Source of the DNA: CAXBGS01 sp963975425
GTDB lineage: Bacteria; Planctomycetota; Planctomycetia; Pirellulales; Pirellulaceae
NCBI GenBank assembly: GCA_963975425.1
Contig: CAXBGS010000003.1
Coordinates: 124,001-188,000, forward strand
Length of the DNA stretch: 64,000 nt
Reading direction: 5' to 3'
The position numbers and the translations under genes are program-made. Below the pieces are notes generated by a model that saw only the letters and a program-made list of their open reading frames with translations, was not told where the DNA came from and ran no database searches. Position 1 is the first letter of the stretch; each line of letters opens with the position of its first letter. This document shows, piece by piece, positions 20,501 to 26,600 of the stretch.

Positions 20501-20616
20501 CCACCGAATTGCTTTCGTCATCTGCAGACGCCAACAGCAACCGTGCTGACAGCATCGACGACGCACTTTCCAGCTTACTGGATGATCTTGCGATCAGCAC
20601 ATCCATCAATGGGTAG
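2599..20616 (+). CDS. Giant multidomain surface protein GP1 (LEPR-XLL ... GEVED ... dockerin)
   Basis: Protein of 6005 residues starting MTSRKRNS. This start was chosen because it gives the short basic N-terminus plus LEPR-XLL motif (LEPRQLLAG, residues 47-55) seen in the two paralogues downstream, with AAGG 8 nt upstream. Approximate order: Ig-like region 60-500; zinc-site-less metzincin-like domain 513-645; PPC-like 665-916, interrupted by about 130 residues; beta-helices 1070-1390 and 1568-1900 with an Fn3-like linker; PPC-like 1955-2370; jelly roll 2650-2790; beta-helix about 2975-3100 and again near 3720-3850; Ig-like 3930-4045; seven or so DG modules 4048-4815; GEVED 4848-5140; cadherin/Ig-like repeats 5140-5815; dockerin loops at 5827 and 5871 with all ligand positions acidic or Asn; helical tail from 5984. 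No beta-propeller, unlike its paralogues. I noticed no cysteine. Probably an exported adhesin or matrix protein; the function is inferred, the architecture is seen. Confidence 0.85.
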   Translation: MTSRKRNSATTSSSSKRRDRQTSRPASAKDASLHSRMKRRQSLLETLEPRQLLAGPQLIGIQPNEGDLIVNGSELSTAPRVLTFGFDQGQQIDSGTLDGIRVTRSGDDGVFNTGDDVQITPGLVTLGEPNENEVVVRFAESLPDDNYRIEVFGFDDPGRNIVALRNTDGEALIPDVAGSRSDVIDFQLKLGALIEAVVPQPVVRTDDGSLHQNRDEIVVYFNEDPLFVENDESGNPTERSAENPRFYQLLLTQETVRTTDDLLFQPDRVVYDQATHTARLFFAGDINNLPGVSEGGGTWRLRIGTAVDSRVDLILPPTQVAVTASAVNDFQYDGLRVTFFSKAIGEAGSGREISFIDSGSGGLIASLDVDGHVIFDFGGDTPTFNNLQSAITAAPAVVAAIGMNVERNGVAGDGANLTVPSYVVGAPAMQLHAAGETLSTALDVGVFGPDNQLTSLVFSESIEPQPFGIDLPGSNNDPGHRTFEGVNVNTLVKHINSRFGADSTDGITEIPYNFNGIFESVGNNNFLNQIDERQKDRIREAVNLWASQIGVQFRETVDQGITFAVGDTDVIQSAPGTQRFNTTDYTVRIDPTFDESLLVFGINTDFDTAFGESFFRVAMSGIGFLLGLEQAGDLPPQTLMSLNRQFLFDSINTEEQISPLEPIFPGNFDVLHGQHLHRPDSIDVDLYRFEVDLGDANRQGLLTAETFAERLADSSLLDTTLTLFEEVQAVGTSDFGVGIGTSVRFDAIAKGIAGNNARIDFILSNRTGANTGPIVSQAVDASGNGIPNAILIDLPRASVNVTSLTIGDVIDAINNDPFASSIMRASLASGDANEDILRTELDFGSVVLRGGGLNQLSRNDDYFSEDSRITASLDSGVYYIGIAASGNDNYDPSVPGSSFGGLTQGRYDLNLKFEPQVDESDAIRDLDSSRVDVPGTLLDGDGDGVPGGVHNFWFQTRPENRLISFTDNGAAITNGQTLTVTGANGIVRTFQFVDFGGSASGGNIPVFYNSGASGQPTPAGNLAGTLQSAINSVQGITGVTASQTTSGLEFRGEQKLEFSDNFRGVEVFGRNIFVDKTAGPQADGSLASPFNNISNSAVANAFGSSLSGDIVRIVGNGGADQDITTIADNFSYQIGTSNTGGVALEDGRTMEVPAGVTTIIDAGAAFKLRGARIGVGSSTVQVDRSGGALQVLGTPRLIDISLSGETVETTLLGGQDSQGLGYDDGSVIFTSLRDRSVDTSASGNSPAPAAGDWGGIVYRRDLDQAEGRRDLEDEGIFLQYVNHAEFRYGGSSNVVVDSVQQLINPIQMINLRPTITFNEIMFSADAAISASPNSFAEESYQSPLFQQAGSFTADYDRVGPDIHNNLVVNNSINGLFIRSETSPNRPPDQLTVAGRLDDTDIVHYLAENLVVAGQPGGSIDDGFAPNLSFVSGRRLAGGTLQQTTAAGQPNYEYRLTFVDRDGFESRSTEQANAFQFTVSENNSSIELIGLPLIDSSTSDFVSRRLYRAVIRDASGNVIPEQSRSYELVADLDSTTDTYIDNGSSTDGLLDINRLGIRGRLDGSLVFDPGLILKLRGARIELGYGTQLLAEGVAENRVIITSSLDDRFGTGGTFDTNNDNQTANGATDPERGDWSGIYAAAGAHVSLDNAVIAFGGGISLLEGGESRGFAPLELQQATGRITNTRFEFNDDGQDGAGASGRQGRLDVDPSVIFVRGSQPTIVGNEFIDNRGAIITIDSESMTSDPNEDEGRQTGSSERIADLNDNRGPLIRQNVYDVVPADLPEDIQVSGLVVRAGVTVTTESVFDDTDIVHILNDSLTVDNFHSSGGLRLQSRPDESLVIKLSGGGTPNSATLGTGITATGTPSDIVDRIGGSVQIIGYPGAPVVLTSIKDDTVGAGRRPDGSQFTDTNGDSFGSRPAPNDWRSILLDQYSNDRNVDVQLEQEASTSVAPGNNATTDSAQLLGELAPNLSSSDDQRRLGFEVEGYLSGPADVDTYSFIGIPGTEVWIDIDRTSSNLDTVIELLDATGKLLARSDNSFAEIDGTESLAIFDDDLESRVSSLQSRADEYTDFSAGGLYSDFHSLNLRDAGIHLPLPGSVSPNNDGSTYFFRVRSASVDPDDVTGGLTDGSYRVQVRLQEEQEFPGSVIRYADIRFANHGIHIQGLPGSSPLLGEAQENESVVNPTNVVSNFLSNTFTDTFASNDVIVKSVGTATDTTPPGARAQNLGNLTGNKSNVISVGGSLQNFGNNSPFDVDFYQFDISLDDFGATQFPSTVFDIDYAADFNSRPDTRLAVFYDPDGERGDTLPRLIYVGESSNIAEDQPSPGTTNDLIERLARGSVSTNDPFIGPVALAEGSYYVAVTEQGFVPEDFIDNILLRREPINSVNRIVVDRIDETDTDTAGPAQISELFSDASIASGGFEVTLDRGVDRGHGNPRDMTGLSNQTYSEGLGLIPFDVGSLPATSFDLDTLDWSAGDRADIGSSAITGSTNTSIFIPHVSVNGSFAGDIADFFQITIPTDNTRVIIDVDEGFNPFQGIDDDDDATPPFRFDPDSVDLDLVIIDAGFNFVTTPTLLERSDALDGRAGSPPVDTTIPGFENFDGESLDPFFDGFLNAGTYFIGLVPPSTSVTADGTTVGVTSGAPLVSGEYLLHVSVEDHVVPSVGNNESIHFDRPSAIAPGQLVSEAFDLSGYGAADLPNLYFNYLYSPGLGDSVQYTITSDQAAAGSGDELILSDLQFDAQWRQNIVDLSDFAGHTGVQVTFDYNLGAGSGEGLYLDDFVVGFAERGEEVFFAREGEDEFRSDGSTIRGGGEYQLELRRGTDFATSTFGQINLQRSFDTNARHAQEVTLVTPAGDQVVDGDTFQISDGSITQTFEFDVDGEGVTGFDSIPVRIASTATATEVAEVIRDAINQSNRINVEASSSSGNSTGAMTDNRLNLYGAANGTFQAISAPTDAPPAGTMLTASGGHVLIPAMLFDGTGDENYLRTQGQVIIESNTISDVRAIGIWSEPGLRDVDEEDRRQDPEAFFFGNNPFDGSITAQHPFLQQPPVGNPYPGAVRNLPVTNDSVLGGLAPGVVVRNNTIDQAGYAGIKVDGEARPWVITDIDGTVAGSGIADGHTFAIDAAGTRVVFEFDDVSGENVMNGGSGVVGGDGVADGHVPIYYRLGDGDYNDGSSNGAVRPYPYSNMELMTAIHQAIQGSILVTNGLVELVTPYIGPSPFSRDEAGEENAVSRGAFPTAAVYVYGASAIYDSNFYQKIGRTGAPSGFSSLQYSLAPISEAVQPVAQVVNNTIYGADGTEYGNPDAADTEPNDLLSQAVDTKRGRSHNGAYIDTATIGSNIDGVDPSSDVDFYQVELVVGDRLIIDIDTVAGGVDTVVQLFDEVGERIILTDALGNKVTSIESGDAPDHLDPRSTVATPVTDDGRGVDPFVDFTALETGTYYVAVSSSGNTSFDPETLSGRSGGTGGTGDYEIGLEVYAPRSVVMSIDDGAEGAGNTGTKAADLVGTTFTVTQIPDFAPGTPTQSGDTATTVGNQITFEFTNATGGRTILANGNVNVPLITADDDGYRVPGIMRAIQESVRGIIDPNVGLDQPTIPNNEFGNGPDGRTGPVTRATATALGGRSGDNDGIANLSRFNALFHWLSPTDSDFIGGFGHNRKENGEQDVVPGGTLTDGDGTTELYVLWENIAGIELSPEAIAAGLKLTPDSTKPEYSQESDQLLAETGILIAGGSSSTLLNNVIVNTHQGIVSEESSYYGFGQRVVNNSDEFIKPQNVVLAGNVFQNDEPLNNQIRFDLTWPIDIENPFDFFDTGTSTDIEVGATNVADQADDFNFVVGTNEPLLRNPQGNDFTPDQNSIVIDSAINTLVGRDALSAVAQSVGLSVSNIFAPDRDVNGILRADNPLVAPPGGLGSNVFKDRGSNELADFIGPVAALESPRDNDANAIDGDPAVGFLNLKSGVYDEFRIQLSDNGDESDPFIGFGIDDQTVVVSDLPGIRKPGAVITLFENDRLLQEGIDYTFSYDETKNVITLKPLAGIWRNDRSYRIALNNQDRTVLTAPDANSVSDGDQFSITDTNGGKVVFEFESGYTVLVPEALTITVPQTGTNAGGLSDGDIFLINDGSNPPVVFEFNSDAASLPGSVQVPLSADPTPLDAAALETFLNQIAMDIEVAIQGEVTAGRLDLDVRRDGTSLVLGAEPGATVTTSGSGLQQASRTLAMVVPAVGTAVNGVADGDTFTLSNGNIAVTFEVDTNGTVNSSSSVPVTLSGTLTGNEVADIISSVISSSALGLDTSVSGQTVYLNLPANGSASVGAGSRLTVSGLARTPGDGDTITFNPTGGGAAVVFEVNRTDEPDGSGGVMDDGVTDPNIPINLTRSTTADEFAGLVATAIQGQSISGLNANEIQPIDGGTLAIGGDVGLGLSVTGNSFDVIGAPSVTGSSTLQVFGPLILSLPQFGGGGVLDGTTIILRDAAGNRRIFEFEELLTNNGLDNPAATSIPFNSFDDVDALSTSFVNTINAAGLGITAQHTGMGRISLGRIDASRVEIPVILRLPTIGGAGIPDEATITLNAADGTPQVFEFDSNGTLNDPTAIAINYTVADSVAFIASNVVNAINSAGLGINAERLGNTQVSLGSISTSRVELQNGSVITAVALQGAPLRRAIVNDGEVLTLRQGGFAVNFEFESVNNGGGVNTGNIAVAFQPGSTVGDVAVSLAAAINNNKNGLRLDAVAELDSNGQPTGQVFLNDLPGTIIDVSRAQTLNVTGVPGGAIPVRINPAFSATEVKQALLTAINSVNIPGELPSTTLSASDRGGATLFVSNGQLFEGPITSYFLPGVKDKAGNLLEENRDDLTTQFTILMPTVGLDFGDAPDPVTLVPGRYPTLVNQDGARHVIGGDVRLGSLIDADIDGMPVRAADGDDLTISISSLGTLFETSVVNGSAQISVAAGVDPSTRDGDTITINTGVAQATLEFDLNGRFNEDNFAIRPISPITPESIATAIEAAIIESPIVAAAVVVDGGTVSVVSDDEDGVDFGSDINPAGILNKGVLTPISVTVTGSGVVEAWIDFNVDGDWTDPGEQIIGINTPGAIFTDAGGPVTRVFTVTVPTTSPTPPGPMETYARFRVSRDGGLDPTGLALSGEVEDYRLSILPGSPPTLTDANANRVYTVAEDRPLQVLDRVGTLTPNDNDNGLLVGVVDPDGDDVAIIPQDVGMRTLTTPGGTVAGELNVSSDGTFTFVPALDFNGVATFTARVTDLNSLDPSSQIINSRPISVTINVTPINDRPFATTADVIVNRTIDEDVQQTFTTADLIDPFYVAGPDNESDQPLIIQSAGSIRGNAFSSQGGSITLANGGTVLIYTPPADYNGTTPDTFTYVVADVVPSGQLSESATQIGTVTLTINAVNDAPRLVDDQYFTEEDVALVIPINGTAGNPGILDDDTAGPADEVSAGQTIMLQDGQFPKTTFRGGNVRIEGSNLVYTPPALFSGSDQFEYTVIDNLGLTATATVSVVVGGVNNAPRFVGIDGDPGQVSLSFTESKLDPVQQTFNLTNWFSDPESDPLTFVVTSSNASIVAAAVQGELLTLTLPPFAFGNATLSVTARDSSGLTTTQQVPVTVVNTPDAPQVIGSLDPLAGTEDMLVTADLSTVFDDPDGEQLQYTVARLGGLITPTPSQIAQHPLVQSIQTVGDQLRIQLKPNQSGTVEIELAASDGSQQVSDTFELQISAVPDAPIAVADGYNVPIGATLQVLNPADGLLRNDGDADGDLIQVDLNSVTNPTLGTVQVNANGTFVYTSQSGDAGEVDTFTYRTIDSTGRQSEIVTVSLTLNQSAYQNPIQGFEMDVNADGKVSAIDALRVINLLNRRLSGQGGDLPVSEIGSPPPDYVDVDGNGRITANDALRVINELNRRNATGQGEQFGEGEFLTPIQTISGQLDFASTTAFASASTSNLPVRNLSPAPVTEADTRDTLFTAGLEIDASDLESTTELLSSSADANSNRADSIDDALSSLLDDLAISTSING
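4132..4530 (+). other. Metzincin-like domain without zinc ligands (GP1)
   Basis: Residues about 513-645 of GP1. The segment SGIGFLLGLEQ (620-630) aligns with the HEAGHGIGLGH zinc helix of the third giant protein. All three His positions and the Glu are replaced (S, G, F, Q), while the structural Gly at positions 4 and 8 and the Leu at 9 are kept. An LM pair follows, as in a Met-turn. The upstream W...IGVQF strand resembles the M10 N-subdomain. Confidence 0.55.
14740..17040 (+). repeat. Tandem array of about seven 'DG modules' in GP1
   Basis: Protein-level tandem repeats of about 80-110 residues. Each has DG-x-x-[FI]-x-[IL] followed by a [VT]FEF/FEV strand, a [GN]-x-[VI][PA][VI] strand, and a helix ending in A[IL][NQ]. 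Start signatures occur in segments reading SDGDQF, SDGDIF, ADGDTF, GDGDTI, LDGTTI, PDEATI and NDGEVL. The copies are diverged at DNA level, so this is an old expansion. I do not recognise a named family. Confidence 0.7.
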
Positions 20617-20677
20617 CACCACAACCGTTACCCTATACCTGTAAATACTTACATTTCATTATCCCCTCCTTCATAGG

Positions 20678-20685
20678 CCAGGTCA
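20678..20685 (+). promoter_or_regulatory. CCAGGTCA element at the start of giant gene 2
   Basis: The octamer CCAGGTCA lies 3 nt before the ATG at 20689. The same octamer precedes the ATG of giant gene 3 by 5 nt. It probably contains the ribosome-binding sequence (AGGT), though the 3-nt spacing is short. The 72-nt gap from giant gene 1 holds only a weak 5-bp hairpin (20640-20653), so the two genes may be co-transcribed. Confidence 0.4.
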
Positions 20686-20688
20686 GAT

Positions 20689-23600
20689 ATGACCGAAAGA
20701 ACTCGACGTCATCTTCGCCGGAGTCTTGATCGCAATCGTTCGCGCAACCTTCACCACGAGACGCTCGAAAAGCGTGAACTGTTGGCAGCGGAATTGGGTG
20801 TTGATTCGAACGCCCCGAGACTGATCTCGGTTTCCGCGAATGCGGGCGAGCAGTTCGACTTGTCGGCGAATAACTTGCTCAACGAGTCGCCTCGAGAGTT
20901 GACGCTCCGTTTTGACGGCAGCCAGCAACTCGATCCGGATACCTTTTCGGCGATCCAATTCCGATCCTCTGGTGGTGATGGATCGTTCTCCGAAGGCAAC
21001 GAGCGAGTCATCCAGCCGGGGTTCTTAGGATTTGCCGACGACGGCGGATCGCGCATCATCGTTGCGAGGTTTGCCGAGACGTTGGCGGACGATCAATACG
21101 TGCTCGAGATTGCCGGCTATGACGACACGAACGCAGGCATCGTCGGACTGCGCAACGTTGACGGCGACCTATTCTGTCCTCCGCTGGCGAGCGAGACCGG
21201 CCAACCGATCCAGCAAATCCAATTCGACGTCGAAGTCGGACCGAAAGTGGTCGCCGTTGTCCCGCAGCCCATCGTCGGTACGGGAAATCTGCGCACCCAG
21301 ATGCGCGATCAAATCTTTGTTTACTTCAACGACGATCCGCTAACCAATCCTGATGGCGGCGTCGTCGCCAGCACCGGTGCGCCCAGCGACCCGACTGTTG
21401 TTCAGCCTCGCTTTTACAATCTGTTCCTGACCGAGAACACCGTTGAGACGGGGGACGACAGCGTTGTTAACCCCGAAAGCGTCGAGTATGACCCGGCACT
21501 GAATCGAGCCGTGCTGACCTTCGCCGGTGACGACTTGCTGGATTTGACACCCGCCGGCGAAGCGGGAACATTCCGCCTGCGCATCGGCACATCGCAGCCT
21601 AAACCGGTGACGCTTGCGCCCGATGCGACTGATTTGACGAGTGATGTTGACGATACATTCGCCGGCGCTCGCGACCTGGGCATTGCGTTCGGGTCGGCCG
21701 GCGACAGCAGTGTCGTCGTCAGTGGCGAAATCGAAGCGACATCTGGCAATACGATGCAGTGGCCCGGCATCGACGTCCCTGGCGTCCGAGATGACCGCCG
21801 CGACGCGCAAGTCATCGGCCGCGCCGACACCAACGACGGCGTCAACGTCTTCTATTACAACTTCGCCGATTTGTACGGCACCGACGCGATCGGGAATCAA
21901 CTCGAGAACGCGATCACGCCTGCGCAGCAGCAGCGCACTCGTGAAATCCTTGATCTGTATGCCGAACATCTGGGCGTCCAGTTCATTGAATCGGAAGACC
22001 GCGGACTGCAAATCGTCACTGGTGACTTGCGAGCACTGGTTGAAACTGCGGTGACCGGCCCGGGCGTCCCCCTGCTTGAATACCGCGTCAACGATGCGGA
22101 TCCGACTCGCGGCGTCTTGATCCTTGACGCCGGTGAAAACTGGTTTGACGGTTACGGGCTAAGCCCCGACGCACGACCGAGCTGGTTTGTCGAAGCGCTG
22201 CGCGGTGTTGGTTCGCTGTTAGGCATTGGTAATACGTTCGAGCAAGTTCCTGGCGTGGCCAGCGGATCTGACCCGAGCCTTTACAATGCATTGCTATTTC
22301 CCAACGCCGATGGCAGCATTCCGGCGAACTTTAGCATCGAACCGGACTTTCTGAGTTCCAGCGATATCATTCCTGGCCAGGCGCTACATCGGCCTGAAAT
22401 TAAAGACGCCGATCTTTACAAATTCGAAGTCACCCAGCCGGGAACGATCACCGTTGAATCGTTCGCACAGCGTCTGCTGGAAACGAGCATGCTTGATACC
22501 GATATCAAGCTGTGGAAACGCGACGCGACCAGCGGTGCATACGAACTGGTTGCGCGCAACGAAGACTTTTACGGCGAGGATTCGTTCATCGCGGTTGACG
22601 TGGCCCCCGAGTCATCGGGCGCGACGGCGACCTATGTCGTGGGCATCACCGCGACCGGAAACGATGACTACAACCCCAACATTGCCGGCAGCGGCGGCGG
22701 GGGCCGATCCCAAGGGATCTATGACCTGCGAATTCGCTACGAAGGCACGCAGGTCGGGTCGATCACTGACACCAACGGATCGCTGCTCGATGGCGATTCC
22801 GATGGAATCGAGGGCGGCGATTTCAATTTCTGGTTCCGCGTTGCCAACACGAAAGATGCCGCAGCCGCGGGTGAACCGCGCACCCTGTTCGTTAACCGCA
22901 CCGATGGTGCCGACTTGACCAGCCGTGGCTCACTTGACGCGCCGTATGGAACGATCAACTTTGCGTTCGATCAAGCGCGGCCGGGGGATATCGTCCGCCT
23001 GTTGCCTGACGCCGGGCTGGATGGATTGATCGCGACGACCGCAGACAACTTGGCGTACGAAATCGGCCGCGGCGGCAGCGGCAATCAAATTCTTGGCGAC
23101 GGAGAGACCTTCGAAGTCCCACGCGGCGTGACGGTGATGATTGACGCCGGGGCCATCCTGAAACTACGCAATGCCAAGATCAGCGTCGGCAGCGAGTCGA
23201 TTGACGAGGACCGTTCCCTGGCCGCGCTGCAGGTACTCGGGACGCCTGTCATCATTGATCAAAACGGTGCAATGATCGACGGCACGGTCCAGTTGACTAG
23301 CTATAACGAAGAACGCCGCGATGGCGTACTGCTCGGGCAAGACACCAACACGTTGCCCACGACACCGATCGCCGGCGACTGGGCCGGCGTCGAATTCCGC
23401 AACGACTTTGACTATTCCGAAGGCCGACCGGTTTGGGAAACCGAAGGCATTTTCTTGGACTACGTCTCGCACGCTGATTTACGCTACGGCGGTGGTGCCG
23501 TCTCACTGCTTGCACCATCGGTAACCCCGTTGGAAATGCGAGAAAGTCGCCCGACACTGATTTACAACCAGATCAGCGAAAGCCGTGAAGCCGCTTTGAG

Positions 23601-26600
23601 CGCGGATCCGAACAGTTTCTTGGAAACAAATTTCCACGCACCGATTTTCCAGCAAGCTTCGCTCGATCGGTTCGGCACGACCTTTACCAGCGACTACGAC
23701 CGCGTCGGACCACAGATCCGAGGCAACGTCCTGCAAGACAACTCGATCAACGGCCTGTTCGTTCGCGTCGTCACGCCCGCGGTTGGCGAACGCGAACCGA
23801 TGTCAGTCAGCGGACGACTGGATGACCGTGACATTGTGCACGTGCTAAGTGAGGTCTTGGTATTGCAAGGCGAAGTCGGCGGACCGTTGGCGTTGGAAGA
23901 TCGACCAGACGTGCTGAGCACAACCGTCAACAGTGGTGCTACCCCGACAGGTACACTCACCGACGGCAGCATCGTTGATTATCGTTTGACATTCGTCACC
24001 GAAGCGGGATACGAATCACTTGCCAGCCTGCCAACTCGCTCGGTCACCGTCGGCAGCGGCGGCGCCGTCACCCTGGCAAACTTGCCAGCAGCACCGGAAC
24101 TGTATGCGGGCCGCAAGTTGTATCGCTTGACCGCGTCGGGCGACTACGAATTTGTCGCGCAACTTGATCGTGCGACGACGGCATTCACCGACGATGGAAC
24201 GACTCGCGGTGGCCTGCTTGCCGAGAGCGCCTTGGCAACCGGAACGGATGAACGCTTGCTCGCGCGATTCGATGCTCGATTGAGTATTGATCCGGGCATC
24301 GTCATCAAGAACGACAGTTCGCGAATCGAAGCCACCTTTGGTGCTGACTTCTATGCCGAAGGCGTCGACGGCAGCCCGATCGTATTCACCAGTCGCTTGG
24401 ATGACCGATACGGCGCCGGCGGTACATTCGATACCAACAATGACGGCGCCGCCGGCACCCCGGATCAAGGTGATTGGAGCGGTCTGGTTTTCCGGCAAGG
24501 AAGCACGGCCTCGATCGACCACGCCGTCATCAGCTTTGGCGGTGGTGAAAGTGCAACATCGGGCGGGTTCGATCACTTCAACGCCGTCGAAATTTTGCAG
24601 GCGAACGTGCGTATCGCCAATTCGACGATCGCAAACAATGCCGACGGAATTGACGGAACCTCGTCGATCCGCGACGGCATCGGGTTCAACGGCCCGACTG
24701 CCATTTTCGTCCGTGGCGCCCAACCGACCATTGTCGGCAACGTGATCGTCGAAAATGACGGCGCCGGAATCAGCATCAACCCCGACGCGCTGAATTACCT
24801 TTCGGTCAGCGACGCAGGTCGCAGCACGGGGCTGGTCGATTTGTTTGTGACCGACTCGGACAATCAAGGCCCGCTGTTGGCTGCAAACGAGTTCGACAAC
24901 AATGTGATCAACGGCCTGCTGGTTCGCAACGAGTCGCTAACCACCGAAAGCGTTTGGGACGATACCGATATCGTCCATGTCGTCGAGCGCCAAGTTTATG
25001 CGTGGAATCATCATCAGCGCGGCGGCTTGCGACTTAAGAGTGATCCGAACCAAAGCCTGGTCGTGAAGCTGCAAGACGGAGGCTCGCTGGTTGCGGCGCG
25101 CGTCCGCACCGATGTCGTCGACAGTATCGGCGGAACCATTCAAGTCATCGGGCAACCCGGTTTCCCTGTCATCTTGACGAGCATCCACGACGATACTGTC
25201 GGTGCCGGATTTACACCCGGCGGTTTGCCACAACTGGACACCGACAATGCGGACATCGCGCCGTCAACAGATTGGTACGGAATCACCATTCATCCTGGCG
25301 CGAATGATCGTAATGTCGCGTTCATTCCCGAATCCGAACGAGCGATTGCAACCGCCTCGGGCGAAAACGCGATCCCCGACATGGCCCAAATGTTGGGCTC
25401 ATTGGCGCAAAACGAGACATCATCGGATGAAAACCGGCGACTCGGTTTTAACGTCCGCGGCACACTGAGCCAAAACGGCGATATCGACGTCTACAGCTTC
25501 ACCGCGAACGGCGGCACCGAAGTTTACTTTGACATCGACGATACCGATTTCGGGTTGGACACAATCATCGAGGTTGTCGACGTCAATGGGCAAATCTTAG
25601 CGCTCAGCGACAGCTCGACTCGAGAATCGGTGATGCCATCGGAACTGGTAAACAATATCGGCGCCCAGCGTGTCTTGCCGCTGCGAAAGAGCGGTGAAAA
25701 GACGGTCGAGAATCCGAACCCACTCGACCCGGGCATGCGGGTGATCCTGACCGGTAATAGCGCGACGGTGAATCAGTACTATGTTCGAGTTCGCAGCAGC
25801 AACCTCGGTCCCGGCGATGCGGTTTCGCAATTGACCGATCCCTCGTTCGTCGCCGCGGGGAAATCGAAGGGACAATACCAACTTTCGATCCGACTGCGTG
25901 AGACCGACGAAGTCGCAGGCAGCACGGTTCGGTTGGCCGACATCCGTTACGCATTCAACGCGATCGATGTTTCCGCGGCCCCCAACAACTCTCCGCTAGC
26001 CAGCGAGCACGCCGAAGAACTTAGCGAAAGCGGCCTCGACCAAAACGACACGGGAACTGCCTTTGATGGCACCGAAGGCAGCGCCACGTTCAGCAATGGA
26101 TCGGCCGACCCACTGGGTTCGATCAGTCAATCCGAACGCGGTGCCCTGCGAGTCAGTGGCGTACTGGGTAATCAAGTCGCGACAACGGATCCGTTGTTTG
26201 GTGTCCTTGCCGAACAGGATATCGACGTCTACCGAGTCAACTTATTCGCCAACAGTCAAGAGCCAGACGTGATCGGCGAAAACCGATTCGTCTCGACCGT
26301 GTTCGACATCGATTACGCCGATCAGCTTGGCCGAGCCAACACATCAATCTCGGTCTACACCGCCACAGGCCGATTGATCCTGCACAGCCGCGATTCCAAC
26401 ATCGCCGACGACCAAGGCCGTCCGACGCAGGCGAACGATTCGACAAACTTGGCGGGTGGATCGGCCGGTACGCTGGACGCGTATATCGGTCCGGTCGAAC
26501 TGCAAGAGGGAACTTACTACGTCGTCGTCAGCAGCGCGCAGATGATCCCCGAGTCGTTGAACCAGTTGTTCCTGGAATCGCCCGCCGAAAGCACCGTCCG

